Of a stretch of 64,000 nt of DNA, positions 52,746 to 62,856 are shown in pieces (the first letter of the stretch is position 1; each line of letters begins with the position of its first letter). The notes below the pieces were generated by a model. The model was not told the DNA's origin and ran no database searches. It was given only the letters and a program-made list of their open reading frames with translations. Origin of the DNA: Cycas panzhihuaensis (lineage: Eukaryota > Cycadophyta); contig CM041465.1 in NCBI GenBank assembly GCA_023213395.1, positions 128,843,741-128,907,740 on the forward strand, given 5' to 3'. The translations under genes were made by a program, and so were the position numbers.

Positions 52746-53450
52746 CATGTGCCTAGTTTTTCCACATGCAAACCATTTGTAAATGAGAAGACCTCATGAA
52801 TTGCAACATTTTCCAATATGTCTTTTGTAAAAGGAATTGGGAATGGATTCCATTTTGTTGATTTGTTCAAGGCATGGTAATCAATGTAGATCCTTTGATT
52901 CTCGTTCTTCTTTAGAATAATAATGATGGGACTGATCCATTTGCTATTGTCTACCTCCTAAATTTAATTGTCTTGCAATGACTTATCCAATATGGTCTTT
53001 ACTTAGCGTTCATCCTATATAGTTACTAGTGCACTAGTTTAGTACCTTCATTTAATTCAATATGATATTTTCCCCATTTAGGAGCTATGCCTTTTAGGTA
53101 CTTATACAACCAAGAGAACCCATCCTTAAATTTAAAAAATAGGATTCTTGCTTGTGTTATTATGCTACTATCCTAATAATCGCCCATTGTGATATATTAG
53201 GGTTGTAGCTTTATCTTAATATTCACATTTAGGGTCTTTAACTTCTTGGCCCTTACTAATTTACCATCTAGTGCCACTTGATATGCAAGAGTGCCATTAG
53301 CTTCCTATTCGCCACACTCAACTATCGATTATTCTAAGAGAGGGGGATGACTTTATATTTTCGAAGCTCTCCTTGTTTGGAAGAGGTTCAAGTTTTACAC
53401 ATTGTCCATCTTTTGATACCTCATTAGATTGCTTTTGGGGGCTAAAACAA
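52746..53450 (-). pseudogene. Gyp6: isolated Gyp1-family RT fragment
   Basis: Minus strand. DGFSWLYKYLKGIAPKWGKY and HIELNEGTKLVH near 53035-53130, VDNSKWISPIIIILKK near 52940, then RIYIDYHALNKSTKWNPFPI and TKDILENVAIHEVF near 52795-52900. These are the RT N-terminus and start of the palm domain. The catalytic box and everything downstream are missing. No LTR is attached. Confidence 0.8.
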
Positions 53451-54373
53451 TTCATGATACGTTTAACCTAAAGTATTGTCTGTTTCAAACTAAAGAACAT
53501 AACTTGGTTCATCTGATAAAAGTTTTGATATACAAATGTTGTTAAGAAACTTTGTTAAATCTTAGCTCACTCCATTTTATGAAGGAACTCTTGTTGTTCA
53601 TATCATCATTTCTCTTGACCTCCAAACATGGCTGCCTAAATGTACTTGAGTCTTCTTCAAGATAATTTGCTTGTATCATTTTCTTTCATAAGCATAAACA
53701 TGGTAAAAAGGATTAGAGCTATTATGGAATTAGTGTAATTCTAAATTATTTGGCTATTGGAATTGAGTTTGATGGGAATGGTTGGAATGATTGTTGGGCG
53801 ATAGAATAACTCTTAGGGAATGATTGCTAATCTACAACAGAATGGGAAAACTAGAAGGAAATGGGAATGGTTGGTCAGGAACGGGAATGATTAGCATGGA
53901 ACGTTGCCCAAAGATTGTACAACTATAATAGAGACAGTACAAACATCTATATAGACATGGAATCGACATAGTCATTAGTCATAATTAGTGTTTGTTACAA
54001 AAAGTCAATGGACATGTGTCAATGATTGTATCCTCTGATCAAATAAGTCATATATTTGGGTATAAATAGGTAATTCACACCTAGTTTCCGGTGTGAGAGA
54101 TGGGTTACGTCTTCATATGTCATATTCTTTAGTGTGAGTGCCGAATTACTTGACCACATGTCATAATCTTTGGTGTGAGAGCTGGCACATTCAAGCATAC
54201 CCAAAGGTGCAAACATCCTAAGCATTGTACCTAGCATTTGTTTAATGAATATATGAGTTAAGACAAAATCTCTATGTGATGTTGTGTATCAGGAATATGC
54301 TTGTATGACTATTTCCTATTGCAACATATGTGTATGAGGACTAACGTGCATGAAGACACCTAGACAAGAGTAC
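53451..54373. other. Unassigned stretch, no gene
   Basis: No coding homology. Around 53760-53900 the motif GGGAATGGTTGG and relatives recur several times. The right part is probably the leader of Gyp7. Confidence 0.4.
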
Positions 54374-56260
54374 TAAACATGAAACCATGAGGAAATCAGC
54401 ATCAAATTGAAGAAGTCACACAATAGTGGAACAGACAACCAGCCTTGGGATAACTGGTGTGCATATCTTCTACTAGCATTGGTTCCATTACCGGATTTCC
54501 TAATTGAAGAAACGAACTTGAGCCTGGTCAGTGGAGAGTGTACGACCAAAGAACTAAGGGCTCTAGTCATCATAATGCGGGTTCCAACCAAACCCTTGGT
54601 ACCTAGGGGGCCTTTCAATGCCACCAAAGTAACCTTTGAACAAAGCGATACTAGATTGGGTGATAAGATGGGCCAAGGAGTGTAACTTGCAAAAAATCAA
54701 AAGAGATGCACCATCATCAGGCAAGACTAGGGATACGTCCACCGATAGGTCAACAAGCGACCGGCCTTGTACATCCTTAACAATTGATAGTGGACTTGAT
54801 ACACTTGCATCAGAAGCAACTCCAACAACATAAGAGGTCCATTTATCATAACCCAATGAGGCACTATCAGTTATAAAGGAAAGCCTTAACTAGGAAGAAA
54901 CAAGTTTGGAGAGCATGAGTTACAATGAGGATAAGGTAGAGGCCGTAAGGTGCATTGGAAGAATTTTTTCACTAGGAAATTTTACGTTACACTGCCAGAG
55001 CTAGATGATAACACATTCTTGATAATGACACCCTTAATAGTGCAATTACTAGGAGTAGAAACAACCATATATTTGAAGGCATTGCATGCTAACCCATTGT
55101 TCAAAGTCAATGGAAAACTAGAGCTAACATCAAAAGCCAGTCTGTTGATAACAACTATTGTTAATATACTAGTTGAGAAGTTGCTAGGCACAAACACATT
55201 GTCCAAGATGTTGAATCCGATAATACTAATAGTATCAAAATGATAGTATGTTCAACCATCTCATATTTGATGGAATGAAAGATGTAGTAGAGCATTTATA
55301 CCTCTTCAAAAGTATGATAACAATATGTAAGATCAAGGATGAGGATGATATCAAGGGTTGTTTCTTGTGCGCTCTATAGGGGGTACTGCTTGTGTGGTAC
55401 CAAAATCTAGGTGTTGATACAATGCCATGGCAAGAGCTAACACAGGAATTTTAGGAGAGATTTGAAAAGCTTCATGGTAATTGGTCTATCATTGAAATAC
55501 TCCATGATATTAAACAAAGGTTGGGAGAATGCATGCTTGATTATGAAAGTCATATGGTCATCATCTTTGAAAACATGACCAATGTAGAGAAGGTTCAATA
55601 TTAATGCAAAAATACTCTATCAATGGGTTGTTATCAAAACTTTGAGATTTTCTATGTTAACATCTGATTGAGACAATCATTGAAGCAAAAAATATGGCCC
55701 TGAAATTCAAAACTTAGATGAATAGTGATGAGGCATCAACAACACAAGATAGCATGTTGCTGTCGCTGCTAGATGAAATCAGAGAACTTAGGGCAGAGAA
55801 GGCTTGCCACCCCATTGAGAAGACAAAAGAAAGACTTGAGGTGGAAGCACCAAGGCAATAAATTGCCAAATTGAAAGTTGACTTGGCTTGAGCTTCGAAG
55901 AAGCTAGTGGAATCCCATGAGGAGCCTAGATGAAGGAATACCCAAGGGCAGGAAACAAAAAGAGAATAGAAGCATTTGTAAGGCCTCTACACATAATGCC
56001 CATGAATTTTACTACAATGGTTGACATAATAACACTTGGGGTAGAAGCGAAGGTAGAGCGGCAAGACCCCTTAGACATATTCTACCAAGGTGACACCAAA
56101 TCCACCTAAGAAAAAGAAGATACGACGATGTATGTCTTATCTTGAATTTGGGCATTGGAGATCAGAATACCCATACAAGATAGTTGGCAACAATAGTACG
56201 CATGTTTGTAAGAAGTGTGGGCCTAGTTATCATGCCTTAGAGAATTGACCTCAGATTGCA
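54374..56260 (+). pseudogene. Gyp7 gag
   Basis: Frames carry TKPLVPRGPFNATKVTF (54590 on), VTLPELDDNTFLIMTP and IVQLLGVETTIYLKALHANP (54980-55100). The capsid core follows (FNHLIFDGMKDVVEHLYLF, LVWYQNLGVDTMPWQELTQE, RLGECMLDYESH; 55250-55560). A coiled-coil-like K/E-rich stretch lies near 55800-55920. A knuckle CKKCGPSYHALEN near 56205-56245 ends in a stop where the last cysteine is expected. Confidence 0.85.
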
Positions 56261-56559
56261 AACTCTAGCAGTTTGATGTCGATTATATGAGACAGACCAA
56301 TTGCCTTGAAGCCCATCAATTTGCAAACAAGGAATGGACTCACAACCAGCACCAAAAAGGGGGATTTTGACCATCCTAAAATTGAGATAGACAAGTTTGT
56401 AATGACAATGGAAGCTTTGATGTATGCCCCAAACGAGAGGTAGAGATAAATTGCCTCGCCTTGCAAAAACTTGAAATTAAGAAAGTGTATAAAAGAAGAT
56501 TGTCCTTGAAGTGAAGCAAAGCCATGGTGATGCCAAAACCACATATAGTAGAATCAATA

Positions 56560-57120
56560 AACTTGTTTTTTGATATACCAATGGAAGACATCCTAAGAAT
56601 GCTATGGTTGCTAAACCACTTGGCAGAGCAATTATAGTTAACAGTACCTCTGACTCTAGTCATACAATGGGTGGAGACTACTGGAGTGCTATAAGTGTGA
56701 GACTCAAATGGAGCCATAGAAAATATGAACAAAATTCTACCACTATGATGAATACTTGAAGCTAACAATGACAATGTTAGGGGAAAGTTTCAATTCAATG
56801 ATTTTAGACAAGGGCTACACAATGAATGTAATATTGGTTCACACTTGGGGAAAATAGGATAGCCCACCAATGAATTCTATAATGTATTTACTGAAGCTTG
56901 CAAATGAATTGCAAGTTTGACCTCTAAGAGTGATCTCAAAATGAAAGTTAATGTCATGGGAATCAAGGTCTTAGCGGAATTCACAGTGATGAAACAATGG
57001 AGGGTATCACATCATATCTAACGCTGCTAGGCCAACCATTGCTCTATGATATGGATTATCTTTAGAGTTGGAAACACTAAATGTTCACATTATCACATGA
57101 TGGAAATGTGAAGGCATAAT
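56560..57120 (+). pseudogene. Gyp7 aspartic protease
   Basis: LTMTMLGESFNSMILDKGYT carries the active-site D in D-K-G (about 56765-56825). NVILVHTWGK, LLKLANELQV, NVMGIKVLAEFTV and LTLLGQPLLYDMDYL-SWK follow with stops. It is the best preserved protease motif of this family in the window. The segment ends at the junction with Cop6. Confidence 0.8.
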
Positions 57121-58670
57121 TTTGACGAAGCTTGGTATATTGACTCGCGCAGCACCAGGCAGATGACAAACAAGTTGGAATGGTTTAGGCACATGTGGGA
57201 GGTGAAAGGACAATATGTTACACTTGGTGATGACTCTATATTGTAGGTTGAAGGAATTGGTGAGATCCCCTAAATTACACTAAGTGGTGAGAATACTTAC
57301 ACTGGTGATGTTTTGTATATACCTAGATTAAAGGAGAGCCTGATTTCTGTTAGTCAAATGGAGAAAAGCAATATGATTGTTCATTTGAAACATGACAAAT
57401 GTATAATCAGAAACAATAATAAAAAGGTGGTAGCAACAACTACAAGAGAAGATGGCCTTTATAGTTTGAAAGGCAGATTTGTGAATTAGAACATTCATTG
57501 TTGATGCAACTCAAAAGAGCTAGCTATGGCATTAACTTATGGGACATTTGCACTACTCTTATTTTTAGTTGATGTTTAAATTGAATATGGTAGATGGCTT
57601 AGCAAAACTTGTAGTTAAAAATAATTTGTCTAAATCATGCATAATGGGCAAGTAGCACTGGGAGAAATTTGAAAAATGTAAAGCTTGGATAGGGAAGGAG
57701 AAATTAGGCTTAGTTCACTCTGACATTTATGAACCAATGTCAATAACATCACTTGGAGGTGCAAAATAGTATTTGACCTTCATTGATGATTTCGTGAAAA
57801 AAGTATGGATTTATCCCATAATGGAGAAGTCCCAAGCCTTTGATGTTTTCAAAGAATACAAAGCAGAGATTGAAAATAAAAGTGGGCATAGGTTGAAAGC
57901 CTTTACATTTGACAATGGGGTTGAAAGTCTTTAGATCTGATAATGGTGGTGAATATACCTCCAAAGAATTTCATTAGTGTTACAAGAAGCATAGGATCAA
58001 AAGGAAATTCACAATGGCATATAGACCATAGCAAAATGGAGTGGCAAAGAGGATGAAGAAAACTTTGGTAGAAAAGATCAAATCAATGATGAAGACCAAG
58101 AGTTTGCCAAAATCTTTTTTGCAGGAGCTGTGAGTACAACTTATTTGACGAACATGATTTCTATAAAGGATTTTTGGAATGTGATGCTTGAGGAGGCATG
58201 GATAGGTAGAAAGCCTGCACCGAGCCATCTTAAAATCTTTAGGAGCATAGCATACATGCACTTTCCAAAGGAGAAACAACAAAAGTTTCAAATACATTTT
58301 TTTCAAGGACAATGAGGTAGGCAAAACTTATCGGCTATATGAGTTGAAGACTAGAAAGGTTGACACAACTTATTATGCCATATTTGAAGAAGGTGGCATG
58401 GAAATAGATCCAGATTCATTATAGATTAGGTAGGACAAAGGAAAAACAAATTGAGGAACAACCAAAATCAAATTCTTCGAGAGAAATTATCATGTTGGAG
58501 ACATAACCAATTAGTACATTGACTAATAATGATGATGGCTAAGAGGAATTTGAGAATGCTCAGTTTGAAATCATTTATGCATCGAAGAAGTTGCCCAAAT
58601 GGTACTTGAAGACAATCGATGATGCACAATTACTTGAGATAGAAGGAAAGTGAAAGTCCAAGATGAGACC
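57121..58670 (+). pseudogene. Cop6: 5'-truncated Copia fragment (protease, integrase)
   Basis: Plus strand. The sequence starts abruptly in the protease (DEAWYIDSRSTRQMTNKLEW, D-S-R for DSG). Then GDVLYIPRLKESLISVSQME, a pre-integrase remnant (SCIMGK-HWEKFEK) and integrase D in HSDIYEPMS near 57720. DDFVKKVWIYPIMEKSQAFD and a scrambled second D and E (57900-58050) come next. The stretch 58130-58315 is open (TYLTNMISIKDFWNVMLEEA, HLKIFRSIAYMHF). It ends in the linker KKLPKWYLKTIDDAQLLEIE near 58590-58650. RT and RNase H are absent. Confidence 0.87.
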
Positions 58671-58689
58671 TACAGAAGGGGTTGAGTAT

Positions 58690-59038
58690 GTTACTCATGA
58701 CACAAGTGCTCTATACAAAAGAGTCTTCTATTTTAGAGGAGGTAAATTAGGAGCAAATGTAGCAAGTAGAGTTGGCTTGCTCACTATAGGACGACTAACC
58801 CCAGTTTAGAATATATAAGGCCATTGAAACCCCATCCAATAACAACTCCTAGGACTTGATCCATTATTAATTTATTTTCTTTGGGACTGTGTCCTTTGGG
58901 AATAGTTGGACTTTAATTCTACTTATTCTCAATGCATTTCTTCTACTTTAATTCATTTACTTTTATCAATTGTTAAATATGATCCTTTGGTTATATCACA
59001 TCCATTTTCTTTTGTTAATCTATGTAGGGGAAACTACA
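58690..59038 (+). repeat. Gyp8 5' LTR (left limit uncertain)
   Basis: The end ACTACA is followed by a primer site. A TATA box TATATAAGG lies at 58812-58820. The left end near TGTTACTCATGACAC (58688 on) is inferred from where Cop6 homology stops. No partner LTR is in the window. Confidence 0.6.
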
Positions 59039-59040
59039 TC

Positions 59041-59052
59041 TAGTGTCAGAGT
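59041..59052 (+). other. Gyp8 primer binding site
   Basis: TAGTGTCAGAGT two bases after the LTR. It resembles the TGGTGTCAGAGC form seen in some plant Gypsy elements, with two changes. Confidence 0.65.
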
Positions 59053-59930
59053 AGTTTTGTAGAAGTCAATAGTAGTAGGTATTGATTGTTGCTTCCCCCA
59101 ACCTTCCCCCCTTGTGATTGTGTCACTATTACTAGACCACTGTGGCCTTTCTACCATACATAAGGACGTCGACTTGTAGGAATTGAGGTATCATTAGGTG
59201 AGATTAGGTCTATTGGGTTGAGTTGGAAGTTTTAAGGTGCATGAGAAGAGAAACTCCAAATTAACGTAGGCCTATCAAGGCAAGTGGAGTCACAATTTCA
59301 AAAAACAAGAAAAAAAAGAAAAAGACCCTACAGGATGCAAATGACGATGGTCGTTGGTAGTGATTTTGATTCTAATAAGAGACATAGAACTAGTGTTGGC
59401 ACTTGGGCTTGATTTTGATGAGGGGGTGCCAGCTAATTTCGCCATTCAACATTTGTTGCAACTGCTGCTCAACATTTGTCGTGGGCATCGTGGAACTGAG
59501 AAAAGGAAAGGGGAGAATCGTTGAGACAAAGGCTTGAGAAAAAAATTCAGATTAGCATATTCAAATGAACATTGCTTTTTAAAATTTTCATTTACCCTCT
59601 TTTCTTCTAAGTTGTTAATGACAATATTAATAGAGTTTTTTTTGTTCAAATTATTGTCTTGAATGGTGCCACAAAATTGAGTGGAACTTTGTGTGCTCCT
59701 TTTGGTTGTCTAATTTTGCCCTTAACCACTGTCAGTTTAACTTGGATTGTTGTCTTAGTACCTGTTTATCTAATGATTATTGAAAACATACACACCAATC
59801 CCCCCTTCCTTGTGGAGAGAGTTGTTTAACACGTCGTGGTGATCAATTATTGGATGACAAAAGGAGAGTGATATGTAATATTAGAGCTTCATTCAGGCAC
59901 ACACCCACCAGTGCAGAGTAAAAAAAGCGA
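59053..59930 (+). other. Gyp8 leader, no gene
   Basis: Noncoding. It contains C-rich and A-rich runs (59095-59115, 59296-59320). No protein homology. Confidence 0.5.
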
Positions 59931-60887
59931 GAAAGTGAATGGCAAAACCCCTCAATAACCATGGATGACCATGTTGATAGACTATAAGAGAGAATGGATA
60001 AAATGGATGCCTCCTTAAGGAGGATCTCAGATACCCTAGAATACAGCGAATTTAGTTCATTGGGACAAAAAAATCACTTCAAAGAACAATGTGACAATCA
60101 GGAGGAGTCAAAAATTTAGGAGCTACAATTACAAACCTTTTGCCATAATATTAAGTTGCTAACTTATTCACTAAATGGGGAGGTAGATACGAATGAGGGG
60201 CCAACCAAAATCAAGAAATCCTTTAAAATGCCCGACATCTATAGCATACCTGATTAGATCATACTCACCATTGAGCACTTATTTGGATCTATATATATCT
60301 CTGGGCTAAAGGGTGGATACAGAAAAATTTGAAGACTATTGTTTTCAACGAGTTCAAAGATACTTTTTGAGAACAAATGGAAGGGAAATGGAATGACTTG
60401 TACCATTTTTTATTAATCCATTATATCCAAGAAGACAAATTAGTGTAGGAATACATAGAAGAATTTGAAAAACTATAGACTAAGGTTGGTATCAAGTCTA
60501 GGGAAGTCCTCCTAGTCTACACTAGTAATTTATGCCTTGAGATATGCAAGGATATGCAATGGTTAAACCTGAACACTCTAAAGAGTGTTATTTGTCTAAC
60601 TTGTCAAATTGAATCTAGTTAGTTACCAAGTACCAAACAGGTCATAAGCTAGAAGAGATAAACATTTATACGATCAATTAGAAGGTTGGTCTAGTAGACT
60701 AGTAGCTCATCCACCAAACCTTAAACTTCCAACACATTTGTTAAGAGAGAGGATCTGAGAAGAGCAAGATAGAGAGCATAGAGACTCTGCTATGATTGCA
60801 ACAAGAAGTGGAAGAAGTGATACACGTGCATCTGCACCAAGAAGAAGCAAGTGCATGACGTCGATATGGAAAACGAATTGGAGGAAA
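59931..60887 (+). pseudogene. Gyp8 gag with zinc knuckle
   Basis: Plus strand with stops. N-terminal MDKMDASLRRISDTLEYSEF-like segment near 60000. The gag core VFNEFKDTF-EQMEGKWNDLY, LLIHYIQEDKLV-EYIEEFE and KVGIKSREVLLVYTSNLCLE (60335-60545) follows the retrotransposon gag pattern, including the EYIxEFExL helix. A knuckle CYDCNKKWKK-YTC with a stop inside lies near 60785-60830. The frame is then cut by Cop7. Confidence 0.78.
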
Positions 60888-61171
60888 TGTTGGAATAATG
60901 CACATTTGACTAAATAAGGCACATTTGACTAAGTAATGAGCATTTTCCCAAGTCAAGCACAAAATAGTGGGTCCCTCACAAATATAAGTTTGTAGGATAT
61001 AAAGACGTCATCATGTTAGCATTGACATCTCTCTCTCACATCATGTGAGATCATTTTGTATCATTATTTTGTTCTATCAATACAATGGAAATATCCTTTA
61101 ATCTAGGTATTTTTCTATGGTGTTCATTTATTATTCTGATTAACATTATGTTAGAATTGCAAAATCCAACA
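60888..61171 (+). repeat. Cop7 5' LTR
   Basis: 284 bp starting TGTTGGAATAATGCAC, ending AAATCCAACA, followed by a perfect primer site. TATA box TATAAAG at 60998-61004. The left end is set by loss of Gyp8 gag homology and the TG. Confidence 0.88.
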
Positions 61172-61183
61172 TGGTATCAGAGT
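61172..61183 (+). other. Cop7 primer binding site
   Basis: TGGTATCAGAGT abuts the LTR. One change from the initiator tRNA-Met site. Confidence 0.92.
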
Positions 61184-62856
61184 AGGTTGAAGTTGCCTGT
61201 ATGAATGCTCACTTATTTCATCTCTAAACCCTAAGGTGTTGTGGAAGACCTTGTACTTGTGTGGTTGTGTAAGCTGTAAAGTGAAGATTGGCCGTGATTA
61301 TCTGTTTGTGTGCGCTCCTATCATTTCATTAAGAAATTTGTCTATGGTCTATAGTTGTGCCTCTATGCTTCTATGCATAAGTTCTTGGCCTGTGTTTTGC
61401 TTGATTCATGATTGTCAACAAGGTAAAGATGTCACAACTTTAACATGGCCTATTGATGTGCTATCTGCCCTGCATGTGATATCTGCCATTGCATGAGCCA
61501 TCAACCATGAAGATTATCATCCATTATGATTTTTTTGTGTGAAGATTGTACCTACAAGATCAATTTGTAAATGCCCCTGTTTGTCTTCACGCCAGTATTT
61601 TGAACTGCATTGGTTCGTTGCAACTGTACCATGAAGGTAATTGTGCCTCCTCACTAAGATTGTCATGGTCATTGCATATACCTTTCATTGTGCAAACCTT
61701 TGTTACATGGCTCCTTTATTACATTCTTCGTTGTCATCTTTGTGGAAAAGAACTATTATTACACCATCACCCCAAGTGAATTTGATTACCTTGGAGAATT
61801 CATTATCGCCACGATTTCTGAAGACCATCAATTTCATCAATCTCGCCAAGTTGCCCTATGCCATCAATTGTAGGTTCGCCATGAATAACCTTGGTTTCCT
61901 GAAGAGCCGTCTTCCAGGCAGATAAATCTATCTATTGTGGAATATTTATTATCAATCCACCATTGTCGAGAGCTCATCTTCTTCAATCTCTAGAATTTGG
62001 CAATAATGGCCTTGTTGCATCGTCAAGATCGCAACGCCTCTCTAATCATCATCTGTGGGAAGATCATCTAAAACTGTGTTAAATCGTGTTAAGGCATTGT
62101 CGATTCATTGCCAAAGTCACATTGACCAATTTGTGGGATCGATTTTTGAGTTACGGTTATTATTTTCTTCAAAGTTATGAATTAAATTTAATTAGATTGG
62201 AATCTATCTTGGAATTCGTGAATGTTAAGATTGATAGGGCAAACTTAAATTTTTTAGCAAATTCAAAATTGAATTTAACCAGACTTGATATATTTTTGAA
62301 GTTTGCGGAGCCCCCGTTTTATTCTAGCCCTCAATCATATGCAATCAACAAACAATCATAGCTAAAGGGTGAAATGGGCTCAAGTTCATCCTAGTTCAGT
62401 TTTTGTTCATAAGAAGGTTACTAGACTGCTTTTTGCAATATCTCTACACCTAGGAGTCCATTTTTTGAATTGTCTGATCTGTTGGAATCCTGATTCAGAG
62501 CACTTCATTATAAACTATGAATTGAGATAATTTGATGCCATCTTAATAGAGATATTTCAGTTCAAAGTTGAAGCATTATTTTGAGTCCTATGAAAAAATT
62601 GTAAGCAAGTTCTCTTTCTTTCTGTCAATTTGTTGATCCTAGGGAAGTCATGTTTTAACCCTAGAAGTATGTTGCAAAAGTATTTTTATTCAAAAGCAGT
62701 CATGTAAATAGTGTGAGTCCTTTCAAGGACAAGGAGGCAGGAGGAGGTCCTAAAAGGATAAAAGATGAAGGATGAAATATTAAGTATGATATGATTTGCT
62801 TGCTTATGTTCATGGTTAATCTTTGCACCTACTATAGTTGATCTTCATTAGCAAAG
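61184..62856 (+). other. Cop7 leader, no gene
   Basis: 1.7 kb between primer site and gag. Short overlapping open frames (61236-61496, 61546-61779, 61641-61925, 62086-62361) have no recognisable homology. I regard them as chance. Confidence 0.6.

Larger units (their letters stand above)
54374..57120 (+). mobile_element. Gyp7: inverted Gyp1-family gag-protease fragment
   Basis: Plus strand, opposite to Gyp1, Gyp2 and Gyp6. Gag and protease are present in order. RT and the rest are absent because the sequence changes into Copia protease at about 57121. No LTR is seen on either side. Confidence 0.8.
58690..60887 (+). mobile_element. Gyp8: Gypsy 5' end (LTR, leader, gag), cut by Cop7
   Basis: Plus strand. 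An LTR ending at 59038 with a primer site, a leader, and a gag with zinc knuckle that is broken at 60887 by the Cop7 LTR. The remainder would lie beyond the window. It is a different family from Gyp1-Gyp7 by gag sequence and primer site form. Confidence 0.7.

Noticed and set aside
61236-62361. Small open frames in the Cop7 leader as possible host gene exons
   Set aside because: They overlap in different frames, lack homology, and lie between the primer site and gag of a retrotransposon.
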